Part shown: positions 20,815 through 34,000 of the stretch, piece by piece | How the letters are laid out: each line of letters opens with the position of its first letter | How positions within the stretch are numbered: position 1 is the stretch's first letter | Assembly (NCBI RefSeq): GCF_964340395.1 | Contig: NC_135559.1 | Coordinates: 22,920,964 to 22,982,963 of the forward strand | Direction: 5' to 3' | DNA length: 62,000 nt | Source: Glandiceps talaboti | Taxonomy: Eukaryota > Hemichordata > Enteropneusta > Spengelidae | Made by a program: the position numbers and the translations under genes | Notes under the pieces: model-generated | What the model was told of the DNA's origin: nothing | Databases searched by the model: none | The model's input: the letters and a program-made list of their open reading frames with translations, nothing else

Positions 20815-20990
20815 TTGTGTATAGTTGGTGTTTGTGGTGTGTGCGTGTGTGTGTGTGTGTTGTGTATAGTTGGTATGTGTGTTGTACAGATGCAACTGTG
20901 TGTTGTGTATAGTTGGTATGTGTGTTGTACAGATGCAACTGTGTTTTGTGTATAGTTGGTGGTGGTGTTGGTGGTGGTGATAGTATGTGT
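20815..20990. repeat. GT-rich tandem repeat (~45-bp unit)
   Basis: Repeated blocks of TTGTGTATAGTTGGTATGTG and TTGTACAGATGCAACTGTGT, mixed with GT dinucleotides. Bases 20991-21234 are plain sequence. Confidence 0.8.
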
Positions 20991-21234
20991 TTGTGTTGAC
21001 TTAGCAGTTGTCAACAATATTCCTGACTACAATAGATAACGCGTTGCTTATATCTGATTCTTTCTAAGTCCATGTTGTTCATAATGTTATTTATGGATTA
21101 CTTTGTTCTGTTTTTAACAATAAATGAAAATAGATACCATCAGTGTTGTACATTTACCAAAAAACACTCTAATTTACATTATCACTGATTACTAGTATAT
21201 CAGATCAAAACTGTACTATTGACTTATCTGTTTT

Positions 21235-22272
21235 TAGTCCCCGCGGACGAAGTCCGGAACGGGGACTTATGGATTGGGTTCCGTCTGTCCTTGCGTCCGT
21301 CCGTCCGCAGCCGTTTCTTGGAGATGCCTGGACCGATTTTTTCAAACTTGGTACAGGGCAACATGCTATGGCATACATATGCACGTCAATTTGTTTTATG
21401 ATACGATCCAATATGGCCGCCTAGCAACCATTTTGTTTGTGAATTTTCCCTGTCTAAAGCCATAACTCAGACATGCTTTAACAGATCTCATTCAAAGTTG
21501 GTATTAGGACAGTGTTCTATGACATACATGTGCATATTCATTGTTGTCATGATACGATCCAATATGGCCGCCTAGCAGCCATTTTGTTTGCGAATTTTCA
21601 TGTCCAAAGCCATAACTCAGACATGCTTGAACAGATCTCATTCAAAGTTGGTATTAGGACAGTGTTCTATGACATACATGTGCATATCCATTTTCGTCGT
21701 GATACGATCCAATATGGCTGCCTGGCAGCCATTTTGTTTGTGAATTTTCCATGTCCAAAGCCATAACTCAGACATGCTTGAACAGATCTCATTCAAAGTT
21801 GGTATTAGGACAGTGTTCTATGACATACATGTGCATATCCATTTTTGTCGTGATACGATCCAATATGGCTGCCTGGCAGCCATTTTGTTTCTGAATTTTC
21901 CATGTCCAAAGCCATTACTAAGACATGCTTGAACAGATCTCATTCAAAGTTGGTATTAGGACAGCGTTCTATGACATACATGTGCATATCCATTTTCGTC
22001 GTGATACGATCCAATATGGCTGCCTGGCAGCCATTTTGTTTGTGAATTTTCCATGTCCAAAGCCATAACTCAGACTCCATTTTCATCGTGATATGATCCC
22101 CCATACCCAACCAATCCTTTATTGTTGGAGGCATATTCCATGTCCAACAAGCAGACACAACATATCTAAGTCTATTTGTTTTAGGTTCACAAATGTTGTT
22201 GCGTGATCACAGTAGTGATAATTCCTTAAAACCCAATTATAGCGGGGACTATGTCATTCTCAATGACTTGTT
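21235..22272 (+). mobile_element. Dispersed element family B, copy 2
   Basis: It has the same inverted ends (TAGTCCCCGC at 21235, GCGGGGACTA at about 22242) and the same closing ATGTCATTCTCAATGACTTG as copy 1. It holds about four internal 151-bp units, the last one truncated. Confidence 0.82.
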
Positions 22273-22284
22273 AATTAGACCTCA

Positions 22285-22490
22285 TAGGGCATTAATGCCT
22301 AAAGGGGGGCTATTACATTGGGTTCCGTCCACCAGTCCATTCACTCTCATCTACGCCTGATTCAACAACTGATTTCAACCAAAACTGGCACAAAGGTAAC
22401 ATATTATGCGAGACATATGCTTGTCACTTTGTATTTTGATCAAATCAAATATGGCTGAATGGCAGCCATATTTGTTGTAATGTGTGTTGA
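22285..22490 (+). mobile_element. Dispersed element family D, partial copy
   Basis: It contains GGGCTATTACATTGGGTTCC, AACTGATTTCAACCAAAAC, CACAAAGGTAACATATTATG and a GGCAGCCATATTTGTTGTAA motif, matching the left part of 15330-16080. Confidence 0.68.
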
Positions 22491-22509
22491 CCCTCAAATC
22501 TGACAGTCA

Positions 22510-22935
22510 AAGACAAAGGTTCACTTGATAGAATTGTGTCTCTCAGCTCAAAAATAACTGGAATGCCCCAGAGAAATCTGTCATCATTTTATAATCAGCA
22601 AGTAGTTAGGAAAGCCCGCTCAATTGTTTTATCTAGTAATCATGCTTTATCTACAGAGTTCGACATACTTCCCGCTGGTCATCGTTTTAGATGCCCCGGC
22701 CTGCAGGTCAAACCGGCGCAAGTTGTCATTTATTCCCACCGCTGTGCGGCTTATGAATGATTCGTAAACTTTTTGAGTGATGTTGATTGTCTTAGTATCG
22801 TTCTGTGTTTCTGTATATATTGTTTTGTATATTTGTTTGTATTTTTTGATATATTGATGTATTGTATTTGAGCCACACCTTTAATTGCCCATGTCTGGGA
22901 TGAATAAAGTTCTATAGAATTGAATTGAATTGAAT
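22510..22935 (+). mobile_element. 3' end of a CR1/L2-like non-LTR retrotransposon (LINE), truncated
   Basis: One frame reads RKARSIVLSSNHALSTEF followed by DILPAGHRFRCP. After a frameshift the sequence reads SFIPTAVRLMN, which together form the typical C-terminal tail of CR1/L2-type LINE ORF2. The stop is followed by a short 3' region ending in GATGAATAAAGTTCTATAGA and a GAATT repeat tail, a usual LINE 3' end. Everything upstream of the tail is missing, so this is a 5'-truncated copy. Confidence 0.78.
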
Positions 22936-22944
22936 ATGTACATG

Positions 22945-23345
22945 TGTCTGGCATTCAACAACTGATTTCAACCAACTCAGGTATAAAGCTTTTATGTCAT
23001 CACTTTGTTTAACAACTAAATCAAACATGGCTGAAGGGCAGACATGTTTGTTGTTAAATTTCACAATATGCATCATCACTTTGGAGGTATATAATACGTA
23101 GCGACTCCATTCTAAGTGCCTACACTCATTATCTAATATGAATTTTCTTTATAAGACTTTGACCTTATCTTCAAGGTCAAGTAGCCAAATTTGACTTATC
23201 TGCATAGCTTCTTATATCAAATGTTTCAGGTGATAGTTTAATTATGTCTTGGGTTTGACTATGTGAGGCATGCACAAGTCACTTAATTCCATGACCTTGA
23301 CATGTATGGCAAAATGGTTACCATATTTGTGAAAGAACAGCACAT
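22945..23345 (+). mobile_element. Dispersed element family D, copy aligned with 15330-15750
   Basis: AACAACTGATTTCAACCAA, CTTCAAGGTCAAGTAGCCAA, TTTCAGGTGATAGTTTAATT and TGACTATGTGAGGCATGCAC match the longer copy in order. Confidence 0.72.
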
Positions 23346-23380
23346 TTTGTTATGTCCATGGAACTATTGAAACACCCTTA

Positions 23381-23384
<4 letters not shown>

Positions 23385-23412
<28 letters not shown>

Positions 23413-24235
23413 CATATATGTATATAACATACACACACACACACGCACCATATATGTATATAACACACACACACACACGCACAATATATATATATAACAT
23501 ACACACACACGCACCATATATGTATATAACATACACACACACACACGCACCATATATGTATATAACATACACACACACACGCACCATATATGTATATAAC
23601 ATACACACACACACACGCACCATATATGTATATAACATACACACACACACACGCACCATATATGTATATAACACACACACACACACGCACAATATATGTA
23701 TATAACATACACACACACACGCACCATATATGTATATAACATACACACACACGCACCATATATGTATATAACATACACACACACACGCACCATATATGTA
23801 TATAACATACACACACACACACGCACCATATATGTATATAACATACACACACACACGCACCATATATGTATACAACATACACACACACACGCACCATATA
23901 TGTATATAACATACACACACACACGCACCATATATGTATATAACATACACACACACGCACACCATATATGTATATAACATACACACACACACACCATATA
24001 TGTATATAACATACACACACACACGCACCATATATGTATATAACATACACACACACGCACCATATATGTATATAACACACACACACACACGCACCATATA
24101 TGTATATAACATACACACACACACACGCACCATATATGTATATAACATACACACACACACACACGCACCATATATGTATATAACATACACACACACACAC
24201 ACACACACGCACCATATATGTATATAACATATAGT
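23385..24235. repeat. Composite CA / ATATATGTATATAACA array, about 25 units
   Basis: Each unit is a variable CA run followed by CGCACCATATATGTATATAA. Unit length varies with the CA run, so the array mixes microsatellite and minisatellite behaviour. The frames across it on both strands are low-complexity artefacts. Confidence 0.95.
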
Positions 24236-24854
24236 TATTTTATTACCCAGGTTTAGTATACAAATGTTGATATGAAAGGATGCATAATGCTAAATTGTAT
24301 TAAAAATATCAATCATCAAAGATATTTGGATCGTGTCTGAACAAAAACAAAGATTTTGACACTTCAACAAAGCATCAGAAAATGTCACTAATGGCAATGA
24401 ATTACAGGAGGCAACAGTGAAATATTTTCACTTGAAATATGACCTCATATCTACAAAAAGGTTAAAGGTCACAGCATGGTAGTAGGCCTTCTTAATGTAA
24501 ACTAAAAGTCATGTTGTTAAGAGTTATCAAAACTTCCTATTTTCAAACACAATTCTTGTTAAATATACAATGTACATTTCATCACATTTATTTTCTCTGT
24601 TACCATGGTTTCACACCTTAAAAAAACACAAGCTAAAGAAAGCATTGGGCTGATGGAAATAAAAGACTTGTTTGTATGCATAAACTAATACCAAAATATA
24701 TGTATCCTAGCAAAACAATTGTGATAAAAATATGATTTCAGATCCAATCTTTAACACCCTGGTTATATTTATTAGTTACACCCGGTTATCATGGTTACAC
24801 CTGACAACCATAGTGACAGCTGCCACCATCAAGTTAGAGCTTGGAGTCAGCAGT
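24236..24854 (-). other. Probable BPNT1 3' untranslated region
   Basis: Single-copy sequence between the stop codon and the CA-rich array. On the - strand an AATAAA lies at 24592-24587, about 265 bases after the stop, a plausible poly(A) signal. It has not been tested against transcripts. Confidence 0.5.
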
Positions 24855-25003
24855 TCAGGCTTTCAGTTGATCCTTGATCCCCTGAGGAATGTTTGTCAAA
24901 TAGAAATCATGGTTCTTGTAGGTTGCCAGGACACCAGCAGTGTTTGGTTTCTTCACATCCTTATGATACTGAAGAACGTTGCCATGGATATCAGTTAATC
25001 TAC
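24855..25003 (-). CDS. BPNT1: BPNT1 exon 7 with stop codon
   Basis: It completes the glycine, then [20 protein letters not shown] through [19 protein letters not shown] to IKDQLKA and [18 protein letters not shown] is nearly invariant in BPNT1. The acceptor is CCTCTCAG. Confidence 0.95.
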
Positions 25004-28000
25004 CTGAGAGGAAAAACAATCAGCATCATTTACTGCCACTGTTACCATAGCAACATAGCAAAAGTGCCCCTTGATATAATGTATAGTCTCTGTAAATTTA
25101 CTTCAGAATAGATGTCATTAAATGTTTTAATGTGATCTAAGTCTATAAACATAGCTTGAAAAAGAATGTTTACTTATATGTGTGCCATTCCCTTCAAAGA
25201 CATTATAGCTTTTCTTATAGTACACCACACTTAATAGCATTCCTATAGCACACCATACTTAATAGCATCTTACCTCCAACTGCCTCTAAGATGGCCTGTG
25301 GTCCACATGTATCCCATTTCTTGCATCCAGGACTAGCAAACAGGTAGACATGGGCATCACCCTCCAGCACAATTAACACCTACAAAATAATGGTATAATC
25401 CACTAGTTAGACCTGTCCAACATGATTAACACCTACATAATAATGGTATAATCCACTAGTTAGACCTGTCCAACATGATTAACACCTACATAATAATGGT
25501 ATAATCCACTAGTTAGACCAGTCCAACATGATTAACACCTACATAATAATGGTATAATCCACTAGTGAGACCAGTCCAACATGATTAACACCTACATAAT
25601 AATGGTATAATCCACTAGTGAGACCAGTCCAACATAATTAACACCTACATAATAATGGTATAATCCACTAGTTAGACCAGTCCAACATGATTAACACCTA
25701 CATAATAATGGTATAATCCACTAGTTAGACCAGTCCAACATGATTAACACCTACATAATAATGGTATAATCCACTAGTTAGACCAGTCCAACATGATCAA
25801 CACCTACATAATAATGGTATAATCCACTAGTGAGACCAGTCCAACATAATTAACACCTACATAATAATGGTATAATCCACTAGTTAGACCAGTCCAACAT
25901 GATTAACACCTACATAATAATGGTATAATCCACTAGTTAGACCAGTCCTAAAGTGAGTATATTCAATCACTGAGTTGTCAGAGAAGAGAAAGCAGGCTGG
26001 TATCAGTTACTTAGTTAATTTTCATTTTAACAAAGGGGTCATTGTGTCATAAACAATTCTACATTTTCACAGCCACAGTTGTTTTTAATTTCACTAAAAC
26101 CAAATGTCATATACCCAAACAACAAACCTGTGATTCATTTTGATGTGAACAAATTTCCCAACTGGATGATGCTAGGCAATTGTCTGCTGGTTTTTGGACT
26201 GACACTTCAATGCATGTAGCAATTTACTAATTTACCTCTGTTGAGTCATTCAAAATACAATTCAAGATGGTACCCTCTAGTGAGAAATGAGTCTTACATA
26301 CCTTGTGTCCACAACCTCCAACACGTATAACTTCATCAGGTTTGAATGCATTGATAGCTTCCTGTACAGTAGGTGTAGGATGAGAACGTGTTGTAGTTAT
26401 GATGGTCTTGTCTTCTGGTGGTGATTTCTGATTGAAACCAAAAGAGCCAATGCCAATAATACCCCAAATAGTACGACCAAGGGTAGCTTCAGGTCCTGCT
26501 TTATAGTTGAAGTAGGGTTGATGGATAACACCACCAACACTCTGACCATCTACTGCTATGCCAATCAATACAGTCACATGATCTAGAAGACCTGTAGAAT
26601 GGTAACATGAAAATTGGTTGAACTTTCCCAGCACATTTCACAGACCTGGAACTACAAACCCATTCACTAACTTTCGGATTGAAGATTTTGACCAAAAATC
26701 ATATTTATTTACTTCATTTGCATATCAACACAGAATTCATCTTGTATGAGACAACTCCCAATCAGGTGTCAAAAACCATGTACTTTATACTTGCCAGATA
26801 TCTAGTGGTCATACAGTACTCACTATTAACAGACCAATAGTTACAATACAGTACTCACTATTAACAGACCAATAGTTACAATACAGTACTCACTATTAAC
26901 AGACCAATAGTTACAATACAGTACTCACTATTAACAGACCAATAGTTACAATACGGTACTCACTATTAACAGACCAATAGTTACAATACGGTACTCACTA
27001 TTAACAGACCAATACTTACAATACAGTACTCACTATTAACAGACCAATAGTTACAATACAGTACTCACTATTAACAGACCAATACTTACAATACAGTACT
27101 CACTATTAACAGACCAATAGTTACAATACAGTACTTACTATTAACAGACCAATAGTTACAATACAGTACTCACTATTAACAGACCAATAGTTACAATACA
27201 GTACTCACTATTAACAGACCAATAGTTACAATACAGTACTCACTATTAACAGACCAATACTTACAATACAGTACTCACTATTAACAGACCAATAGTTACA
27301 ATACAGTACTCACTATTAACAGACCAATAGTTACAATACAGTACTCACTATTAACAGACCAATAGTTACAATACAGTACTCACTATTAACAGACCAATAG
27401 TTACAATACAGTACTCACTATTAACAGACCAATAGTTACAATACAGTACTCACTATTAACAGACCAATACTTACAATACAGTACTCACTATTAACAGACC
27501 AATAGTTACAATACAGTACTCACTATTAACAGACCAATAGTTACAATACAGTACTCACTATTAACAGACCAATACTTACAATACAGTACTCACTATTAAC
27601 AGACCAATAGTTACAATACAGTACTCACTATTAACAGACCAATAGTTACAATACAGTACTCACTATTAACAGACCAATACTTACAATACAGTACTCACTA
27701 TTAACAGACCAATACTTACAATACAGTACTCACTATTAACAGACCAATAGTTACAATACAGTACTCACTATTAACAGACCAATAGTTACAATACAGTACT
27801 CACTATTAACAGACCAATAGTTACAATACAGTACTCACTATTAACAGACCAATAGTTACAATACAGTACTCACTATTAACAGACCAATAGTTACAATACA
27901 GTACTCACTATTAACAGACCAATAGTTACAATACGGTACTCACTATTAACAGACCAATACTTACAATACAGTACTCACTATTAACAGACCAATAGTTACA

Positions 28001-31000
28001 ATACAGTACTCACTATTAACAGACCAATAGTTACAATACGGTACTCACTATTAACAGACCAATAGTTATAATACAGTACTCACTATTAACAGACCAATAG
28101 TTACAATACAGTACTTACTATTAACAGACCAATAGTTACAATGCAGTACTCACTATTAACAGACCAATAGTTACAATACAGTACTCACTATTAACAGACC
28201 AATACTTACAATACAGTACTCACTATTAACAGACCAATAGTTACAATACAGTACTCACTATTAACAGACCAATACTTACAATACAGTACTCACTATTAAC
28301 AGACCAATAGTTACAATACAGTACTTACTATTAACAGACCAATAGTTACAATACAGTACTCACTATTAACAGACCAATACTTACAATACAGCACTTACTA
28401 TTAACAGACCAATAGTTACAATACAGTACTCACTATTAACAGACCAATACTTACAATACAGTACTCACTATTAACAGACCAATACTTACAATACAGTACT
28501 CACTATTAACAGACCAATAGTTACAATACAGTACTCACTATTAACAGACCAATAGTTACAATACAGTACTTACTATTAACAGACCAATACTTACAATACA
28601 GCACTTACTATTAACAGACCAATAGTTACAATACAGTACTCACTATTAACAGACCAATAGTTACAATACAGTACTCACTATTAACAGACCAATAGTTACA
28701 ATACAGTACTCACTATTAACAGACCAATACTTACAATACAGTACTCACTATTAACAGACCAATAGTTACAATACAGTACTCACTATTAACAGACCAATAC
28801 TTACAATACGGTCATTAACACTGGATATAATGGACTGTACAATATGCATTGCGTGAAAACTGTTTACTCAGTAATTTAGAGGCGAAAACAAGAATAACTA
28901 TTTGCCATAATCATCATTATACCTTCAGTGTATTCCTTGGTTCCATCCAGTGGATCTATCCATACAACAATCTGAAGTTGAAAAAAGAATGACGTGTGTT
29001 GTAAGTCACCTAGTATTGACACGTGTTCTAAGTCACCTAGTACTGACATGTGTTCTAAGTCACCTAGTATTGACATGTGTTCTAAGTCACCTAGTATTGA
29101 CATGTGTGTTGTAAGTCACCTAGTATTGACATGTGTTGTAAGTCACCTAGTATTGACATGTATGTTCTAAGTCACCTAGTATTGACATGTGTGTTGTAAG
29201 TCACCTAGTATTGACATGTGTTCTAAGTCACCTAGTATTGACATGTGTTGTAAGTCACCTAGTATTGACATGTGTGTTGTAAGTCACCTAGTATTGACAT
29301 GTGTTCTAAGTCACCTAGTATTGACATGTGTTCTAAGTCACCTAGTATTGACATGTGTTGTAAGTCACCTAGTATTGACATGTGTTGTAAGTCACCTAGT
29401 ATTGACATGTGTGTTGTAAGTCACCTAGTATTGACATGTGTTCTAAGTCACCTAGTATTGACATGTGTTCTAAGTCACCTAGTATTGACATGTGTTGTAA
29501 GTCACCTAGTATTGACATGTGTTCTAAGTCACCTAGTATTGACATGTGTTGTAAGTCACCTAGTATTGACATGTGTTCTAAGTCACCTAGTATTGACATG
29601 TGTTCTAAGTCACCTAGTATTGACATGTGTTGAAAGTCACCTAGTATTGACATGTGTTCTAAGTCACCTAGTATTGACATGTGTGTTGTAAGTCACCTAG
29701 TATTGACATGTGTGTTCTAAGTCACCTAGTATTGACATGTGTGTTGTAAGTCACCTAGTATTGACATGTGTTCTAAGTCACCTAGTATTGACATGTGTTC
29801 TAAGTCACCTAGTATTGACATGTGTTGTAAGTCACCTAGTATTGACATGTGTGTTCTGTCACCTAGTATTGACATGTGTGTTCTATGTCACCTAGTATTG
29901 ACATGTGTTCTAAGTCACCTAGTATTGACATGTGTGTTCTAAGTCACCTAGTATTGACATGTGTTCTAAGTCACCTAGTATTGACATGTGTTCTAAGTCA
30001 CCTAGTATTGACATGTGTTGTAAGTCACCTAGTATTGACATGTGTGTTCTATGTCACCTAGTATTGACATGTGTGTTCTATGTCACCTAGTATTGACATG
30101 TGTTGTAAGTCACCTAGTATTGACATGTGTGTTGTAAGTCACCTAGTATTGACATGTGTGTTCTAAGTCACCTAGTATTGACATGTGTTCTAAGTCACCT
30201 AGTATTGACATGTGTTGTAAGTCACCTAGTACTGACATGTGTGTTCTATGTCACCTAGTACTGACATGTGTGTTGTAAGTCACCTAGTATTGACATGTGT
30301 GTTGTAAGTCACCTAGTATTGACATGTGTGTTCTAAGTCACCTATTATTGACATGTGTGTTGTAAGTCAACTAGTACTGACATGTGTTGTAAGTCACCTA
30401 GTATTGACGTGTTCTAAGTCACCTAGTATTGACATGTGTTGTAAGTCACCTAGTATTGACATGTGTTCTAAGTCACCTAGTATTGACATGTGTTCTAAGT
30501 CACCTAGTATTGACATGTGTTCTAAGTCACCTAGTATTGACATGTGTGTTCTAAGTCACCTAGTATTGACATGTGTGTTGTAAGTCACCTAGTATTGACA
30601 TGTGTTCTAAGTCACCTAGTATTGACATGTGTTGTAAGTCACCTAGTATTGACATGTGTTGTAAGTCACCTAGTATTGACATGTGTTGTAAGTCACCTAG
30701 TATTGACATGTGTTCTAAGTCACCTAGTATTGACATGTGTTGTAAGTCACCTAGTATTGACATGTGTGTTGTAAGTCACCTAGTATTGACATGTGTTGTA
30801 AGTCACCTAGTATTGACATGTGTGTTCTATGTCACCTAGTATTGACATGTGTGTTGTAAGTCACCTAGTATTGACATGTGTTGTAAGTCACCTAGTATTG
30901 ACATGTGTTGTAAGTCACCTAGTATTGACATGTGTTGTAAGTCACCTAGTATTGACATGTGTGTTGTAAGTCACCTAGTATTGACATGTGTTGTAAGTCA

Positions 31001-34000
31001 CCTAGTATTGACGTGTGTGTTGTAAGTCACCTAGTACTGACATGTGTGTTGTAAGTCACCTAGTATTGACATGTGTGTTGTAAGTCACCTAGTATTGACA
31101 TGTGTTCTAAGTCACCTAGTATTGACATGTGTGTTGTAAGTCACCTAGTATTGACATGTGTGTTGTAAGTCACCTAGTATTGACATGTGTTGTAAGTCAC
31201 CTAGTATTGACATGTGTGTTGTAAGTCACCTAGTACTGACATGTGTTGTAAGTCACCTAGTATTGACGTGTTCTAAGTCACCTAGTATTGACATGTGTTC
31301 TAAGTCACCTAGTATTGATATGTGTGTTCTATGTCACCTAGTACTGACATGTGTTCTAAGTCACCTAGTACTGACATGTGTTCTAAGTCACCTAGTACTG
31401 ACATGTGTTCTAAGTCACCTAGTACTGACATGTGTTCTAAGTCACCTAGTACTGACATGTGTTCTAAGTCACCTAGTATTGACATGTGTTCTAAGTCACC
31501 TTGTATTGACATGTGTGTTGTAAGTCACCTAGTATTGACATGTGTTCTAAGTCACCTAGTATTGACATGTGTGTTCTAAGTCACCTAGTATTGACATGTG
31601 TGTTGTAAGTCACCTAGTATTGACATGTGTTGTAAGTCACCTAGTATTGATATGTGTGTTCTAAGTCACCTAGTACTGACATGTGTTTTGTAAGTCACCT
31701 AGTATTGACATGTGTGTTGTAAGTCACCTAGTATTGACATGTGTTTTGTAAGTCACCTAGTATTGACATGTGTTCTAAGTCACCTAGTATTGACATGTGT
31801 TCTAAGTCACCTAGTATTGACATGTGTGTTGTAAGTCACCTAGTATTGACATGTGTTGAAAGTCACCTAGTATTGACATGTGTTGTAAGTCACCTAGTAT
31901 TGACATGTGTGTTCTAAGTCACCTAGTATTGACATGTGTGTTGTAAGTCACCTAGTATTGACATGTGTTCTAAGTCACCTAGTATTGACATGTGTTCTAA
32001 GTCACCTAGTATTGACATGTGTTGTAAGTCACCTAGTATTGACATGTGTTGAAAGTCACCTAGTATTGACATGTGTTCTAAGTCACCTAGTACTGACATG
32101 TGTGTTCTATGTCACCTAGTATAGACATGTGTGAGTTGTAAGGGGTGAGATCAAGTGAATACAAAGCCAGTAATTTAGTATGTACAAGAAATGTATGTTG
32201 AGAAAAACTCCTTCTTTTGTTGAGTTTATTTTAGTGTCATGCATTTACTTTCTTTCTTCTTAATTCTTCTATTTCTCAATTTCATGACATTTTCTAGAAA
32301 TATTTGCATTCAGAGGTACTAACAGATCCATTAAAAGTAAAATTCATTTTGTAGGATGAGAATATGGTTCAACCCCTCCCCGTTCCCCAAAGTAAAAAAC
32401 TTCAGTTTTTTATCCTACATTGAATTATTGATATGGCCCCTATTTAAGTCACCTAACGGTAGTATTGACATGTAACAGGTTTGTGTATTATTTGCATATT
32501 ACACATTTACAGTATCTCTCACCTGTTCTGGCTTCACATTTTTATTTGTGTACTTGTCAGCATATTTCATGACATCTTGCGATAATCCCTGGTAGACATA
32601 TTGTTCATCAACTTCTGGTTCGTCATCATCCTATCAGTACATAAATATCACAAAAATATTGTATGCAATACATCATTCTGTCAACATACATGTATAAACT
32701 ATTCTGTCAACATATAAACTATTCTGTCAACATATAAACTATTATGTCAACATATAAACTATTATGTCAGCATATAAACTATTATGTCAACATATAAACT
32801 ATTATGTCAACATATAAACTATTATGTCAGCATATAAACTATTATGTCAACATATAAACTATTCTGTCAACATATAAACTGTTATGTCAACATATAAACT
32901 GTTATGTCAACATATAAACTATTATGTCAGCATATAAACTATTATGTCAACATATAAACTATTATGTCAGCATATAAACTATTATGTCAGCATATAAACT
33001 GTTATGTCAACATATAAACTATTATGTGTCAGCATATAAACTATTCTGTCAACATATAAACTATTATGTCAGCATATAAACTATTCTGTCAACATATAAA
33101 CTATTATGTCAACATATAAACTATTATGTCAACATATGTCAACATATAAACTATTCTGTCAACATATAAACTATTATGTCAGCATATAAACTGTTATGTC
33201 AGCATATAAACTGTTATGTCAGCATATAAACTGTTATGTCAACATATAAATTATTCTGTCAACATATAAACTATTATGTCAGCATATAAACTGTTATGTC
33301 AGCATATAAACTATTATGTCAACATATAAACTATTATGTCAGCATATAAACTGTTATGTCAACATATAAACTGTTATGTCAACATATAAACTGTTATGTC
33401 AACATATAAACTGTTATGTCAGCATATAAACTGTTATGTCAACATATAAACTATTATGTCAACATATAAACTATTATGTCAACATATAAACTATTATGTC
33501 AACATATAAACTATTCTGTCAACATATAAACTGTTATGTCAGCATATAAACTATTATGTCAACATATAAACTATTATGTCAACATATAAACTATTATGTC
33601 AACATATAAACTATTATGTCAACATATAAACTATTATGTCAACATATAAACTGTTATGTCAACATATAAACTGTTATGTCAACATATAAACTGTTATGTC
33701 AACATATAAACTATTATGTCAGCATATAAACTATTATGTCAACATATAAACTATTATGTCAGCATATAAACTATTATGTCAACATATAAACTATTCTGTC
33801 AACATATAAACTATTATGTCAACATATAAACTGTTATGTCAACATATAAACTATTATGTCAACATATAAACTATTATGTCAGCATATAAACTGTTATGTC
33901 AGCATATAAACTGTTATGTCAACATATAAACTATTATGTCAGCATATAAACTATTATGTCAGCATATAAACTGTTATGTCAACATATAAACTATTATGTC

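Noticed and set aside
23350-24230. Several overlapping frames rich in Cys-Val or Thr-His
   Set aside because: Translations of CA/GT microsatellite sequence in all frames.
29189-32119. Many 60-140 codon frames with CKSPSIDM or SHLVLTCV repeats
   Set aside because: By-products of the 27/29-bp array; the 2-base length differences shift the frame again and again.
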